Shown piece after piece: positions 16,501 to 22,912 of a stretch of 47,283 nt of DNA. This stretch comes from Muribaculaceae bacterium (GTDB lineage Bacteria > Bacteroidota > Bacteroidia > Bacteroidales > Muribaculaceae): contig JAIDXM010000104.1 in assembly GCA_029058745.1 (NCBI GenBank), positions 1 to 47,283 of the forward strand, read 5' to 3'. Numbering within the stretch: the first letter of the stretch is position 1; the number at the start of each line of letters is the position of its first letter. A model generated the notes under the pieces. It ran no database searches. It was not told where the DNA came from and worked only from the letters and a program-made list of their open reading frames with translations. Position numbers and translations under genes: made by a program.

Positions 16501-18739
16501 CACGCTGGGAGCAGTGCGCAGGCTCCTCGATGACGGGAACTATGCCTCCGTCCTTGATAGCCGCTATTACACGGAGGGCGAGATTGACACGAAACTGACC
16601 AACGGCACCGTGACCAAGCTCGGCACGGCGACCGTCGGCGGCACGTCGAAGCCGATGTATCTCAACGCCGGAGTCCCGACAGCTCTTTCGGCCACTGTGG
16701 GAGCGTCCAACCGTCCGGTGTATCTGAACGCGGGCACGATAACCGCCGGTACCTACACGTTCGGCAACGCCTCCGGGAACGCCCCGGTAAGCAACGGCAC
16801 GGTGAACACCAACCTGAACGCCGACATGCTCGACGGTTTCCATATCTCAAATTATCAGACGGGAGGATGGAACACGCTCCAGGCATACAACCCGAGCGCG
16901 GACACGAACTATGCACGTTACTCACACAGGCTCTTTGTCCTGGGTTCTCCCATAGACTGCATACTGAGGTTCCGTATCACCACAGACATCAACTATCCGA
17001 GCTACGGGGAATGGATCCTAAGGGTGAATTTCACCACCGGATATGGCAAGAATGTCATACTGACCCCAGCCGGAGTCAACTCCAACGGACATAACCTCAC
17101 GGTGTATGTTGACAGTGATTATGGTGTGTGGGTACAGACGACGGCGATATGGAGCAACAGCTTCCAATACAGGGTGGAGAAAGGGACGCTCCCTGCAGTT
17201 CTTGAGACTGTCACCGGGACACCCCCGAATGTCATGCACACGCTTGTCAACAACGGCAGTGTCCGCAATGAGGTGGCGCACGGCTCGATGATACTGCAAG
17301 CCAACGCGGCCACGGCGACCAAGCTGCAGACCGCACGGACAATCAACGGCACCAACTTCGACGGGTCGGCAAACATCACCACCGCCAGTTGGGGTACCGC
17401 ACGCTCCATCGGCATCGTCAACTCCGACGGCACGGGAACAGCCGTGGTCACGAGTGTGAACGGGAGTGCCAACATCAATCTCAAACTACCGGCCACCATC
17501 AAGGCGGCACTCACGGGGAACGCCACGACTGCAACGACGTTGCAGACCGCACGGACAATATGGGGACAGTCCTTCAACGGAGGCGCGAACGTGAGCGGCA
17601 ACATGACGGGCGTGGGCGACATCAACACCGCCTCCGCTCCGATAGGCACCATCCACGCCTCCAACTGGTTCCGCTCCACCGGGAGCACCGGCTGGTGTTC
17701 CGCGACGTACGGGGGCGGGTGGTATATGACCGACTCGACATGGATACGCACATTCGGGAGCAAGAGCATCTACCAGAACGCGGGCGTTTTCCGGACGGAC
17801 GGCCAGTTGCAGGTGGGAGCCGGGGGCGCGACATTCATCGCCAACAACGCCACCGGATATGTGGGAATCGGGAACACCTCCCCGGCCGTTGAACTCGACG
17901 TGTGCGGCAACGTGCGGGTCTCCTCGTCGGTCAGCGCGGCGGGGGGCGACGTTAGCCTCCAGCTGTGGCGTGGCACGAACGCCTCATGGCGGTTCCTCAA
18001 CAGCGGAGGCACGCTGAAGGTGCAGAGCAACTACACGACCGCCGTGACCTCATGGTTCGACTGCGTGACCGTGGACTACAACACGGGGCATCTGCTGACC
18101 AAGGGGGAACTGCGCTCCAAGAGCGCGAACGCCTTCCGTGCGGCCTACGGCAACTACGGGTTCATCGTCCGCAACGACGGCGACAGCACCTATTTCCTCC
18201 TGACGGCCTCCGGGTCTGCCTACGGGACGTTCAACTCCCTCCGCCCGTTCCGCCTGCTCAACTCGTCGGGCGACATATACATGGGCAACGGCTCGCTGGT
18301 GGTGCAACACAACGGCAACGTAGGTCTGAGCACCACCAACCCGCTGTACAAGCTCCACGTGGCCGGCACGGCCTACGCCTCGAGTGGCTTCTTCTCGGAC
18401 GGCTACGTGTCCGCTAAGGGACAGTCAACGACTTCCGACATCCGTCTCAAGCGGATACTGCGGACAGTGCGTCTCGACATCCGCGACATAGCCCGCGCCC
18501 CCTCCGTGGAGTTCGAGTGGCGCAAGGACGGAGCGCGGGACGTGGGGAGCGTCGCGCAGTACTGGGAGAGGCTGATGCCGCGACTCGTCAACGTCATGCC
18601 CGACGGGATGAAGGGACTCCAGTACGGGAAGGCCGCCCTGCTGGGCGTGATAGCCGTGGCGCGGGAGACGGAGAGCCTCCGGGAGAGATGCGCGAGGCTT
18701 GAGAGTAGAGTGAGGGAACTTGAGGAGAAACTTAAATAA
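10544..18739 (+). CDS. Giant tail fibre with C-terminal S74 intramolecular chaperone
   Basis: A 2731-residue protein, nearly the size of a long host-recognition fibre. The C terminus (TSDIRLKR, Ser2631 and Lys2636) matches the S74 self-cleavage dyad, followed by a helical tail (ETESLRERCARLESRVRELEEKLK) that would trimerise and then be released. The body is built from repeats: an I-x-A-K-x-GL.S..F.SAKG unit three times near residues 60, 258 and 505, related SAKG units near 1010, 1785 and 2622, VGIGTTAP-type blocks near 1642, 1735, 2440 and 2593, paired NAFRAAYGNYG blocks near 1671 and 2529, and GQSFNG..NVSGNMTGVG near 1518 and 2340. The ORF is a single uninterrupted frame. No reverse transcriptase lies in view. 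Confidence 0.85.
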   Translation: MIDTRIIRKAKSSGGSASGGFSGTNVLERYRGLQDELFEKVTLSDGREAIRAKYGLFSNEFISALGVDPDSGNSGGGLDEAALADYLVVHGYARKSDIPTLSGYATETWVEGKGYLTEHQDISGKVDKVAGKGLSTNDFTTALLDKLNGIAAGANKYVHPTHTARKIAVAAGLVLSSITVNAEGHVTEVGSKTLTASDIPALAISKITGLRTELDGKASKDELKDVKDYLDSLFTLETDAASPGGKRIRANFGLYSGDYISAKGVDPDSGVAGGGAFYGRLDTWEAYDANAGDVLSATLGVELRDRLDRLPDTVAWGKVTGKPTTIAGYGITDAKISGDVITIGTASIRPLTEHQPLTDYLKKTEAASAYLAKTDASATYLTKTDASSTYQPKGNYLTAHQSIHALTLKAGAFTAVTYNPKTGAATVNIPTTTSHISEGTRLYFTDARAVAALKATTDSLNTAISKKLDTATFTAFKAVFDSMFEKVTENGVTSIKAKLGLWTPEFLSAKGKNAAASGGGGGFGLAKAWPSANPGTGTTDALGLNLGCELRDTLTGHTGDGSIHITAAERTRWNKVVTDFAAITGTDSDTVINKWEEVVAFLDTYTEADTLAGLLGHKADKATTLSGYGITDGVNSVSVTGSGNAFTAASVSGHMLTLTKGATYLTSVTKAMVEGVLTGNVTSHTHSQYVDLTSAQTITGAKTFNADMILGTGKAITFGGVTTKITKTSGQAIHGGADTASATDANLRFGSWYGVGWYPTISNQTVAQGDNAMWLNVRTGVLTVAGAIVKSGGTASQVLMADGTVQPHWKATDVTTATNDTGMITPLAMNQWTAKTYVTALGVSGNYLTWTKNGATNNITVPYATGAGKLTATTPTTLSLTHSETMAYFAIGGNTVSDKPAGVDAFGMLSMRTAGGWQGQLLMSSNTSTGLYWRTAATLSGGWRTVIDSGNYAAMLDGRYMTLNTVQTVSAAKTFAALLTATAGIRIGDCTVTFVNGMLRFSTGIYSEGAVSAKGQSTASGGAGFGLVKSWDALTSANKTTNAISAELSDGLRQRIAALEGKNYLDALTLTATGSGNAVTSVSLSADKRTLTVTKGVTFLTGITKAQVEAVLTGNITSHTHSQYLTTTTASSTYLSKTDAASTYVTLNTGQTITGNKTFNSNIYIGQGHYIYGANETSGAMLFFDGTRTIIGSVGDSSTLATHLRSKTGHLTVGSSNSATYNVLDSGNYASILDSRYYTESEINTKLGSYYTKTDADGRYVNATGDTMTGRLTITGAAADRPLTVRGISGSDGSGAVGDLYLQYGVNKSLFLGNTGAHNISADGSRYTGNAATATNADMLDGIHAVSFEGYYKTTIDASGLDNDTWYPVTIAIGNSLQTRIRIEGCTDADATWNSRSDKGMAVVFDWIVNGSQYGWTNVQRTVLAASFGAGSTGSNCIRGIDQLTRSSNEYVFVRGGAKYDFYISRNIVPVLRTSSFTMNGQTIAPATTDPGAIVRNNALITDNVASATKLQTARTLWGQSFNGTANVSGNMTGVGNITGSGAIVMTANGRLTLNAAATSLELKYANDDTKSVILNGTAFKPFDVATAKLTLGSASAVWSETYSRKYRSDTTLYLHSAAATSIIFCIGDTEKMRLWQPNGYVGIGTTAPAYPLHVSGIIGATGEIRTTSGNAFRAAYGNYGLLLRNDGDNSWFLLTASGDVNGSYNTFRPFRINNATGDVYVGNSRLYVKHGGNVGIGTTAPAYLLDVNGAARVTTLRIGEATISYDYATGMLKFDKGIYSTGAVSSKGASSTSTGGGIIQKVYGSGSLGGTFSDAVLTDTFNAYTIDKIRKDLLGRITTLEGGSALSVVTSGSGNAVTSVTKSGTVVTVTKGSTFALSSGVVTALGTNGNYLTWTKNGAASNITVPYATTASRLYNSTEHTGTSLADFDTENTRTYQGTNDLGDGITYSAILSVSAGHQHRYFQIIGGKGNVNFLRWRTTDAAGTTLGAVRRLLDDGNYASVLDSRYYTEGEIDTKLTNGTVTKLGTATVGGTSKPMYLNAGVPTALSATVGASNRPVYLNAGTITAGTYTFGNASGNAPVSNGTVNTNLNADMLDGFHISNYQTGGWNTLQAYNPSADTNYARYSHRLFVLGSPIDCILRFRITTDINYPSYGEWILRVNFTTGYGKNVILTPAGVNSNGHNLTVYVDSDYGVWVQTTAIWSNSFQYRVEKGTLPAVLETVTGTPPNVMHTLVNNGSVRNEVAHGSMILQANAATATKLQTARTINGTNFDGSANITTASWGTARSIGIVNSDGTGTAVVTSVNGSANINLKLPATIKAALTGNATTATTLQTARTIWGQSFNGGANVSGNMTGVGDINTASAPIGTIHASNWFRSTGSTGWCSATYGGGWYMTDSTWIRTFGSKSIYQNAGVFRTDGQLQVGAGGATFIANNATGYVGIGNTSPAVELDVCGNVRVSSSVSAAGGDVSLQLWRGTNASWRFLNSGGTLKVQSNYTTAVTSWFDCVTVDYNTGHLLTKGELRSKSANAFRAAYGNYGFIVRNDGDSTYFLLTASGSAYGTFNSLRPFRLLNSSGDIYMGNGSLVVQHNGNVGLSTTNPLYKLHVAGTAYASSGFFSDGYVSAKGQSTTSDIRLKRILRTVRLDIRDIARAPSVEFEWRKDGARDVGSVAQYWERLMPRLVNVMPDGMKGLQYGKAALLGVIAVARETESLRERCARLESRVRELEEKLK

Positions 18740-18751
18740 AACAGACAGCAT

Positions 18752-20071
18752 ATGGGATATGACAGCAAAACAGGAATCATAACGGCCCCGGTGTCGGTGG
18801 CCGACGTGAGCCTCTGCCTCGGGGAGAACAGCCTCGACGTGGCCACACTCTGCACCAGCGGCAGGATAAACCCCGCCGCTCTCTTCCGCCCGCGCTACAC
18901 GTCTGCGCGGCCTGACCTGGAACTGAACACTGCGGGGTTCAATTACCTGGCCACGCAGACGAGCAACCACCCGACGGGCAACTACACCTGCCCGGCCTAC
19001 GGGGTATGGGTTCCGAACCTCGCGCTGAACAATCTGAGCCAGAACAACCAGAACGCCTACAACGCCCTCTTCACGGCGGCACGCAATCCCTGGCACATAG
19101 CCGTTCCTGACGCGAACTCATTCAAGTGCCTCCACCATTTCGTGGGGTATGACCACGGGGCGAGGATAACGAAACCCGTGGTCACGGCTGTCGTGTCCAA
19201 CCGGACGGCGGGTGGACACACCGTCACCGTCATGCTCACCGCGCCCGCGCCCGACGGGAAGACGCTGTCCGTGTCGAACCTGTTCGGGAGCAAGGGCCTC
19301 TACTTCGGGGTCGCTGTCTTCCGTGGCACTGACAAGTCCGGATGGATGCCGTCCGACAGGCTGTTCGTGTCCGGGGCCACCACCCCGGTTTCCGGGACAG
19401 GAGCCACCACGGTGACACTGACAGTGGAGGACGCCGAGGCGGACAGGACGGTGGAATACGTTTACCGTGTCATCCCCTTCGTGTGCGGCAAGCCGGGCGT
19501 GACGGCGAGCACCCTGACGGACATGGTCTCATACGGCATCAGGATAGACGATACGTGCCAGCCGTGGATGGAGCTCCACACAGCCGGTGTGTCGTCCGGC
19601 ACGTCTCCGGGATACAACTATCTCCTGTGGGCTGACGTCTCGTCGAGGACTCTCTACCCGGTGCCGGGGGAGGACATCGCGGTGCCGGCCATGTCGCTGG
19701 TGGGGATAGCCTACGAGGCGACGTGGTGGCGTTCGCAGACCTCGCATTCCGCGCTCAGGGAGGTCTTCTACCGGATAGACTTCGAGTTCACCTGCTATCA
19801 CAGGCAGACGGGCGAGCGTTTCGTGGACACCTACACCTGGACCCCGTCGGGGCAGACTATGGGCAACGGGACCATCCTTCGCGACACCCGCTTCGACTAC
19901 ACGATAGGACGTGAGGACTTGATGCTGTTCCATATAAATAATTTCGCGCCGTGGGCGTCCGGGTCGGCATATGAGGTGAGCGACCTGCTTGTGAGGTTCT
20001 ACTATTACGACAGTTACGGCAACCCGGTTTTTGATGACGTGTTCGCGACGTTTGTCCCCGACGCGTCATGA
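18752..20071 (+). CDS. Virion-associated protein of unknown function, downstream of the fibre
   Basis: The 439-residue protein begins 12 bases after the fibre stop. It starts MGYDSKTGIITAPVSVADVSLCLGENS, then contains long Gly/Tyr-rich segments and strand-rich parts such as VVTAVVSNRTAGGHTVTVML and GTGATTVTLTVEDAEADRTVEY, the latter like an immunoglobulin-type repeat. I see no enzymatic motif. The position after the fibre makes a tail accessory protein or a fibre-binding adhesin the best guess, but no family was recognised. Confidence 0.5.
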   Translation: MGYDSKTGIITAPVSVADVSLCLGENSLDVATLCTSGRINPAALFRPRYTSARPDLELNTAGFNYLATQTSNHPTGNYTCPAYGVWVPNLALNNLSQNNQNAYNALFTAARNPWHIAVPDANSFKCLHHFVGYDHGARITKPVVTAVVSNRTAGGHTVTVMLTAPAPDGKTLSVSNLFGSKGLYFGVAVFRGTDKSGWMPSDRLFVSGATTPVSGTGATTVTLTVEDAEADRTVEYVYRVIPFVCGKPGVTASTLTDMVSYGIRIDDTCQPWMELHTAGVSSGTSPGYNYLLWADVSSRTLYPVPGEDIAVPAMSLVGIAYEATWWRSQTSHSALREVFYRIDFEFTCYHRQTGERFVDTYTWTPSGQTMGNGTILRDTRFDYTIGREDLMLFHINNFAPWASGSAYEVSDLLVRFYYYDSYGNPVFDDVFATFVPDAS

Positions 20072-20115
20072 GCCGGACAGCCACCATATACAACAACCAT
20101 AAAAACAGATAAGAC

Positions 20116-20418
20116 ATGGAATTGAGAAAGGAGGCGCTTGTGATGGCGCAGACGAGAGTGAGCAACATGGATGACGCGACCCGCCGCTACGACGTGGCCG
20201 GGGAGGTGACGGTGAGGGATGGACGCTTCGAGTCCGTCTATTCCGGGACTGTCGATTCCCCGGACGGGGAGAGGGTGGCGGAGTTCAGCACCGGCGCGGG
20301 ACAGCCCACCAACATCCACTACTACAAAACGGACATCACCGACAGCGGACAGGTGGAGGTGCTGACCGAGATACAGGCGTTCGTGGCCGCGTGCCGCGAG
20401 TACGCGGAGGAGCCGTGA
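20116..20418 (+). CDS. Small acidic phage protein, unknown
   Basis: A 100-residue protein (MELRKEALVMAQTRVSN...) that follows the 439-residue tail gene. It has a short basic start and then a strand-rich, acidic body with VRDGRFESVYSGTVDSPDG and a helical end. I do not recognise it. It lies in the late operon and is preceded by a short AT-rich gap with AAGACATGG, and it is followed by a 74-base AT-rich gap. A virion or assembly role is possible but unproven. Confidence 0.55.
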   Translation: MELRKEALVMAQTRVSNMDDATRRYDVAGEVTVRDGRFESVYSGTVDSPDGERVAEFSTGAGQPTNIHYYKTDITDSGQVEVLTEIQAFVAACREYAEEP

Positions 20419-20492
20419 GCGTCCGGCCATCGGGACGGACATACAGAGACAGTGAACTGAAAAAATAAAACCAACAAAACCAATAAGACAAC

Positions 20493-20954
20493 ATGGGAAA
20501 GACAGCAAAGAAAGAGACAGAGAGAAAGACAGTGAGGACAGGGGACGCGGTAGCGGCATACAACACCCTTAAAGGACTCCGCATCATGAAACTGGACAAG
20601 GGCGACATGTTCGCCGTGCTCCGTGCGGCCAACACCCTCAAGCCCGTGGCGGAGTCGTTCGACGGCTTCCTCAGGGACGCCAGGGAGCGTCTCAAACCGG
20701 AGGGATGGGACGGCGTGTCGGAGAGGATAGCCCGTTTCGACACACTCCCGGATGAGGAGAAGCGCGAGCTCAACCGTATAGCGCAGGCCTACCAGAACGA
20801 CGTGGACGAGTGCGTCCGCACCGAGATGGATAAGGAGGCCGACATCACCGGGATCGCCCGCATCAGTGAGGACGCGCTGGCCACTATAGCCTCCGACAAC
20901 GACAGCCTCGACGTGCAGTCCCTAATGCTCCTGCAGAGCGTCTGCGGTGAGTGA
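20493..20954 (+). CDS. Small helical phage protein, unknown
   Basis: A 153-residue protein, start ATG 20493, with a Lys/Glu-rich N terminus (MGKTAKKETERKTVRTGDAV) and a mostly helical body (MFAVLRAANTLKPVAESFDGFLRDARERL). No motif was recognised. It overlaps the extended endolysin frame by eight bases, so both may be made from one message. It could be tail-associated, an internal or ejected protein, or a lysis regulator, and the sequence does not decide. Confidence 0.55.
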   Translation: MGKTAKKETERKTVRTGDAVAAYNTLKGLRIMKLDKGDMFAVLRAANTLKPVAESFDGFLRDARERLKPEGWDGVSERIARFDTLPDEEKRELNRIAQAYQNDVDECVRTEMDKEADITGIARISEDALATIASDNDSLDVQSLMLLQSVCGE

Positions 20955-21021
20955 CATCAACCCGGTTTCCTCCCTCCCTCCGGCGGCATTTCGGATGGGG
21001 GAGGGAAACGGGAACAAATAC

Positions 21022-21486
21022 ATGACAGCTATGAAAAGGAAGACACCGATTGACACAATCATGATACATTGCACGGCCACGCCTCCGGGACGCGAGGTGA
21101 GCCGTGAGGAACTCGACCGCTGGCACAAGGCCGAACGCTTCGAGCCGTACACCGACCCAAAGACAGGGAAGGCGACCTACGCTGGCTACCATCTGCTCGT
21201 GCATCTCGACGGGACTTACGAGCGGCTCCGTCCGGATGACCATCGCGGACAGCACTGCACGCAACAGGATATGAACAACCGCGCCGTGGCCATATGCTAC
21301 GTGGGAGGCGTTGACAACAACAATAGGCCGTGCGACACCCGCACCGAGGCGCAGAAGCGGACGCTGCTCACGCTCGTGCGCACCTGCCGTGGACGATACC
21401 CCAGTGCGCAGGTCATCGGACACCGCGACTGCGCCCCGAAGGCGTGTCCGAGCTTCGACGCGAAAACCGAATACAAGAACATCTGA
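21022..21486 (+). CDS. N-acetylmuramoyl-L-alanine amidase endolysin (Amidase_2)
   Basis: Cleaves the bond between N-acetylmuramic acid and the peptide stem, opening the cell wall at the end of infection. The Amidase_2 pattern is clear: DTIMIHCTATP (zinc His), GYHLLVHLDGTYERLRP, RAVAICYVGG, and GHRDCAPKACPSFD (zinc His, then a Cys ligand). No signal peptide is visible, so export needs a holin. The frame is open upstream to a GTG at 20947, but ATG 21022, with a purine-rich stretch about 10-25 bases before it, gives 154 residues, a normal catalytic domain, and is preferred; ATG 21031 is also possible. It ends before an operator region and is separated from the spanin-type gene by about 1.4 kb. 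Confidence 0.85.
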   Translation: MTAMKRKTPIDTIMIHCTATPPGREVSREELDRWHKAERFEPYTDPKTGKATYAGYHLLVHLDGTYERLRPDDHRGQHCTQQDMNNRAVAICYVGGVDNNNRPCDTRTEAQKRTLLTLVRTCRGRYPSAQVIGHRDCAPKACPSFDAKTEYKNI

Positions 21487-21545
21487 CAACAACCGCGCAC
21501 ACGCGCAAAGAGGACATTGACATCGCGGGAACCGCCTGAAAATAT

Positions 21546-21605
21546 AAAATTAGTAAATAATTCTTTACTGAAAATTTGGTCGGTAAAGAATTATTTACTA
21601 ATTTT
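21546..21605. promoter_or_regulatory. 25-bp inverted repeat with embedded promoter (operator candidate)
   Basis: Arms 21546-21570 and 21581-21605 match in 24 of 25 positions around a ten-base loop. The right arm contains the -7 element TAATTTTG (21599-21606) and the loop contains TTTG (21575-21578), 20 bases apart, so a Bacteroidetes-type plus-strand promoter is embedded in the dyad. Such an arrangement is expected for an operator bound by a dimeric regulator. The transcript would include the 46-residue ORF and the DUF5053 gene. The same AT-rich dyad might also act as a weak terminator for the endolysin, but it has no T-run of usual type. Confidence 0.55.
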
Positions 21606-21645
21606 GCAGTGTCAATAAGACACATAATCAAATAATTTTTTGCCA

Positions 21646-21786
21646 ATGACGGACGAAGAATTTAAAAAAGAGAAGGATGAACTCTTCGACATGCTCGACA
21701 CCTTCCGCCTGATTCAGGACAGAGGCGAACGACGAAAGTTCAGGACATTATTACGAGCCATGTTTCATGAACTGACAAAGGATTAA
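21646..21786 (+). CDS. 46-residue charged small protein
   Basis: A short ORF, ATG 21646 to TAA 21784-21786, encodes MTDEEFKKEKDELFDMLDTF and continues to a basic end (RKFRTLLRAMFHELTKD). It is amphipathic, helical and without Cys or transmembrane segments. Promoter spacing (about 40 bases after the -7 element) and codon-like composition argue that it is real. I do not recognise a family. It precedes the DUF5053 gene and could be co-regulated or act as a partner. Confidence 0.5.
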   Translation: MTDEEFKKEKDELFDMLDTFRLIQDRGERRKFRTLLRAMFHELTKD

Positions 21787-21869
21787 ATCCTCGCTTTCAT
21801 CCCTCTCCCTGTTATGGGGAGAGCGGTTTATACAACTTCCGTCAAAGCAAAGAAACAATAGCAGATATT

Positions 21870-22127
21870 ATGACATTAAAACAAAAAGCAGATTCAACTG
21901 TTGAAAAGGTGAGATTCATGAAGGAGTCAGATCTTCTGAAAGCTCTCAACGGCACTTACATTGCAGAAAGATTTTTTGGTAAATCCGGAAGCTGGTTTTC
22001 TCAGAAAATAAACAACCATGAAAAAAACGGCAAACCCGTTGAGTTTTCCGAGGAAGAAATCCAGACACTTAAAGAAGCACTCGTGATAATATCACTTGAA
22101 CTTCAGGATCTTGCTGACGAACTATAA
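21870..22127 (+). CDS. DUF5053-like phage small protein, copy 1
   Basis: An 85-residue protein with the motif IAERFFGKSGSWFSQKINNH followed by GKPVEFSEEEIQTLKEAL, which resembles the DUF5053 family as I remember it (YxAKTYFHKSxSW..RLNG...PAxFTPEE). The family is common in Bacteroides phages and mobile elements, but its function is unknown. The pattern suggests a compact helix-turn-helix type fold. It is transcribed from the promoter in the dyad upstream and faces a paralogue on the opposite strand. A regulatory role is an inference from size and location. Confidence 0.65.
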   Translation: MTLKQKADSTVEKVRFMKESDLLKALNGTYIAERFFGKSGSWFSQKINNHEKNGKPVEFSEEEIQTLKEALVIISLELQDLADEL

Positions 22128-22175
22128 TCTTCGTCTGTCTTAACGTCAGCAATCCTGAGACTCTCTTTCCTCCTA

Positions 22176-22209
22176 AGGCGGTCCCCACATTTCGGGAGCC
22201 GCCTATTTT
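22176..22209 (+). terminator. Terminator downstream of DUF5053 copy 1
   Basis: AGGCGG (22176-22181) pairs with CCGCCT (22199-22204), with additional CCC/GGG pairing inside, followed by ATTTTG. It lies about 50 bases after the plus-strand DUF5053 stop. Confidence 0.55.
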
Positions 22210-22245
22210 GTACATAAAAGCCCCGGCTTTCAACCGAGGCAGAAT

Positions 22246-22274
22246 AAAAAAAATCCCGGTTGGACGGACCGGGA
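22246..22274 (-). terminator. Terminator downstream of DUF5053 copy 2
   Basis: Read on the minus strand, TCCCGGT (22274-22268) pairs with ACCGGGA (22260-22254) around a seven-base loop and is followed by eight Ts (22253-22246). A neighbouring imperfect hairpin (CCTCGG..CCGGGG) follows a little further left. It ends transcripts of the minus-strand DUF5053 gene. Confidence 0.7.
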
Positions 22275-22332
22275 CGAGGAGGGGTGAAATCATCAGGGGA
22301 CGGGCAAGATGATTTCGGGATGAGATATTAAG

Positions 22333-22593
22333 TTACAAGGATGAGGCAGCTTTATTGATTCTGGCGGCTAAATCCATCAAGGCAGCTTTCAGTTTCTCGG
22401 CTTCTTCGGGAGTAAAGCCACCACCGGGAGAACCATCGCTTTTGATGCCGTCAAGCTTATGGTATAGCCATGAACTTGATTTCCCGAAATAATTGCGGGC
22501 AATATCTCTCCATGATAATGCCATCAGAATGTCAGAGAGCTTTGCTTTAGCATCAGAAATGACAATGTTGTTTTTTTGGACGGTTGGATTCAT
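22333..22593 (-). CDS. DUF5053-like phage small protein, copy 2
   Basis: An 86-residue protein on the minus strand with DIARNYFGKSSSWLYHKLDG and GGGFTPEEAEKLKAALMDL, clearly related to the plus-strand copy (both have ARxFFGKSxSW or similar, then x(S/T)xEE). The two genes converge and end at separate terminators. The N-terminal 35 residues differ from copy 1. In Bacteroides phages DUF5053 proteins are common but uncharacterised. The start is ATG 22593 with only an AT-rich leader, and a possible promoter lies at 22841-22872. Confidence 0.65.
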   Translation of the reverse strand: MNPTVQKNNIVISDAKAKLSDILMALSWRDIARNYFGKSSSWLYHKLDGIKSDGSPGGGFTPEEAEKLKAALMDLAARINKAASSL

Positions 22594-22627
22594 ATATAAA
22601 TATATTTTATAATGTGAGATTTTAAGT

Positions 22628-22655
22628 GGCAGTCCCCTCCGTCAAGGGAACTGCC
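22628..22655. other. Hairpin upstream of DUF5053 copy 2
   Basis: GGCAGT (22628-22633) pairs with ACTGCC (22650-22655), extended inside by CCCT/AGGG after one mismatch. No T-run follows on either strand, so it is more likely an operator, an mRNA structure or a weak attenuator than a terminator. It lies between the start of DUF5053 copy 2 and the open frame at 22662-22799. Confidence 0.4.
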
Positions 22656-22661
22656 GAGGAC

Positions 22662-22799
22662 TTAGGGTAGGTCGGTGAGATTATCAAAAATCTGACGAGC
22701 CAACCATAATTGATTGTCATACCCGTTTGGAAACGCCTTCCTTAGGTTGCGTATGACCTCAATGAGTTCCGCTTCATCCTCATTTAATTCGTATTTTTT
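22662..22799 (-). pseudogene. 45-codon protein-like frame without a normal start
   Basis: On the minus strand, directly after a TAA (22802-22800) inside an A-run, the frame reads K-K-Y-E-L-N-E-D-E-A-E-L-I-E-V-I-R and ends FDNLTDLP at a stop (22664-22662). No ATG, GTG or TTG precedes the protein-like part. A plausible history is loss of the start from a small phage gene, since a start one codon earlier would read M-K-K-Y. Alternative: use of a rare start or a length change in the A-run. It would be co-transcribed with DUF5053 copy 2. Confidence 0.35.
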
Positions 22800-22840
22800 T
22801 TATAAAAAAGAATTAAATGGTAAAACTTAAAATCTCACTG

Positions 22841-22872
22841 CAAAGTTAATACGAATTTTCATATAATATAAA
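22841..22872 (-). promoter_or_regulatory. Minus-strand promoter for the DUF5053 copy 2 side
   Basis: On the minus strand TAACTTTG (22848-22841) matches TAnnTTTG, and TTTA (22872-22869) lies 20 bases before it, three of four bases of TTTG. The region 22781-22880 is AT-rich with a 10-bp dyad (22781-22790 with 22810-22819) and a near-dyad around 22850-22880 (TACGAA/TTCGTA), so divergent control of the minus genes and of the lipoprotein gene at 22913 is likely. Confidence 0.45.
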
Positions 22873-22912
22873 TTTCGTACAAAAAAGTTTATGTGATTTT
22901 AATTTTTTTCAT

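Noticed and set aside
10544..18739. Diversity-generating retroelement target in the fibre
   Set aside because: No reverse transcriptase and no template repeat were found in the window, and the repeats differ at scattered positions without an adenine pattern that I could verify.
10544..18739. CRISPR-like or satellite array in the fibre gene
   Set aside because: The repeats are coding modules of unequal spacing and diverged DNA, not regular short repeats with unique spacers.
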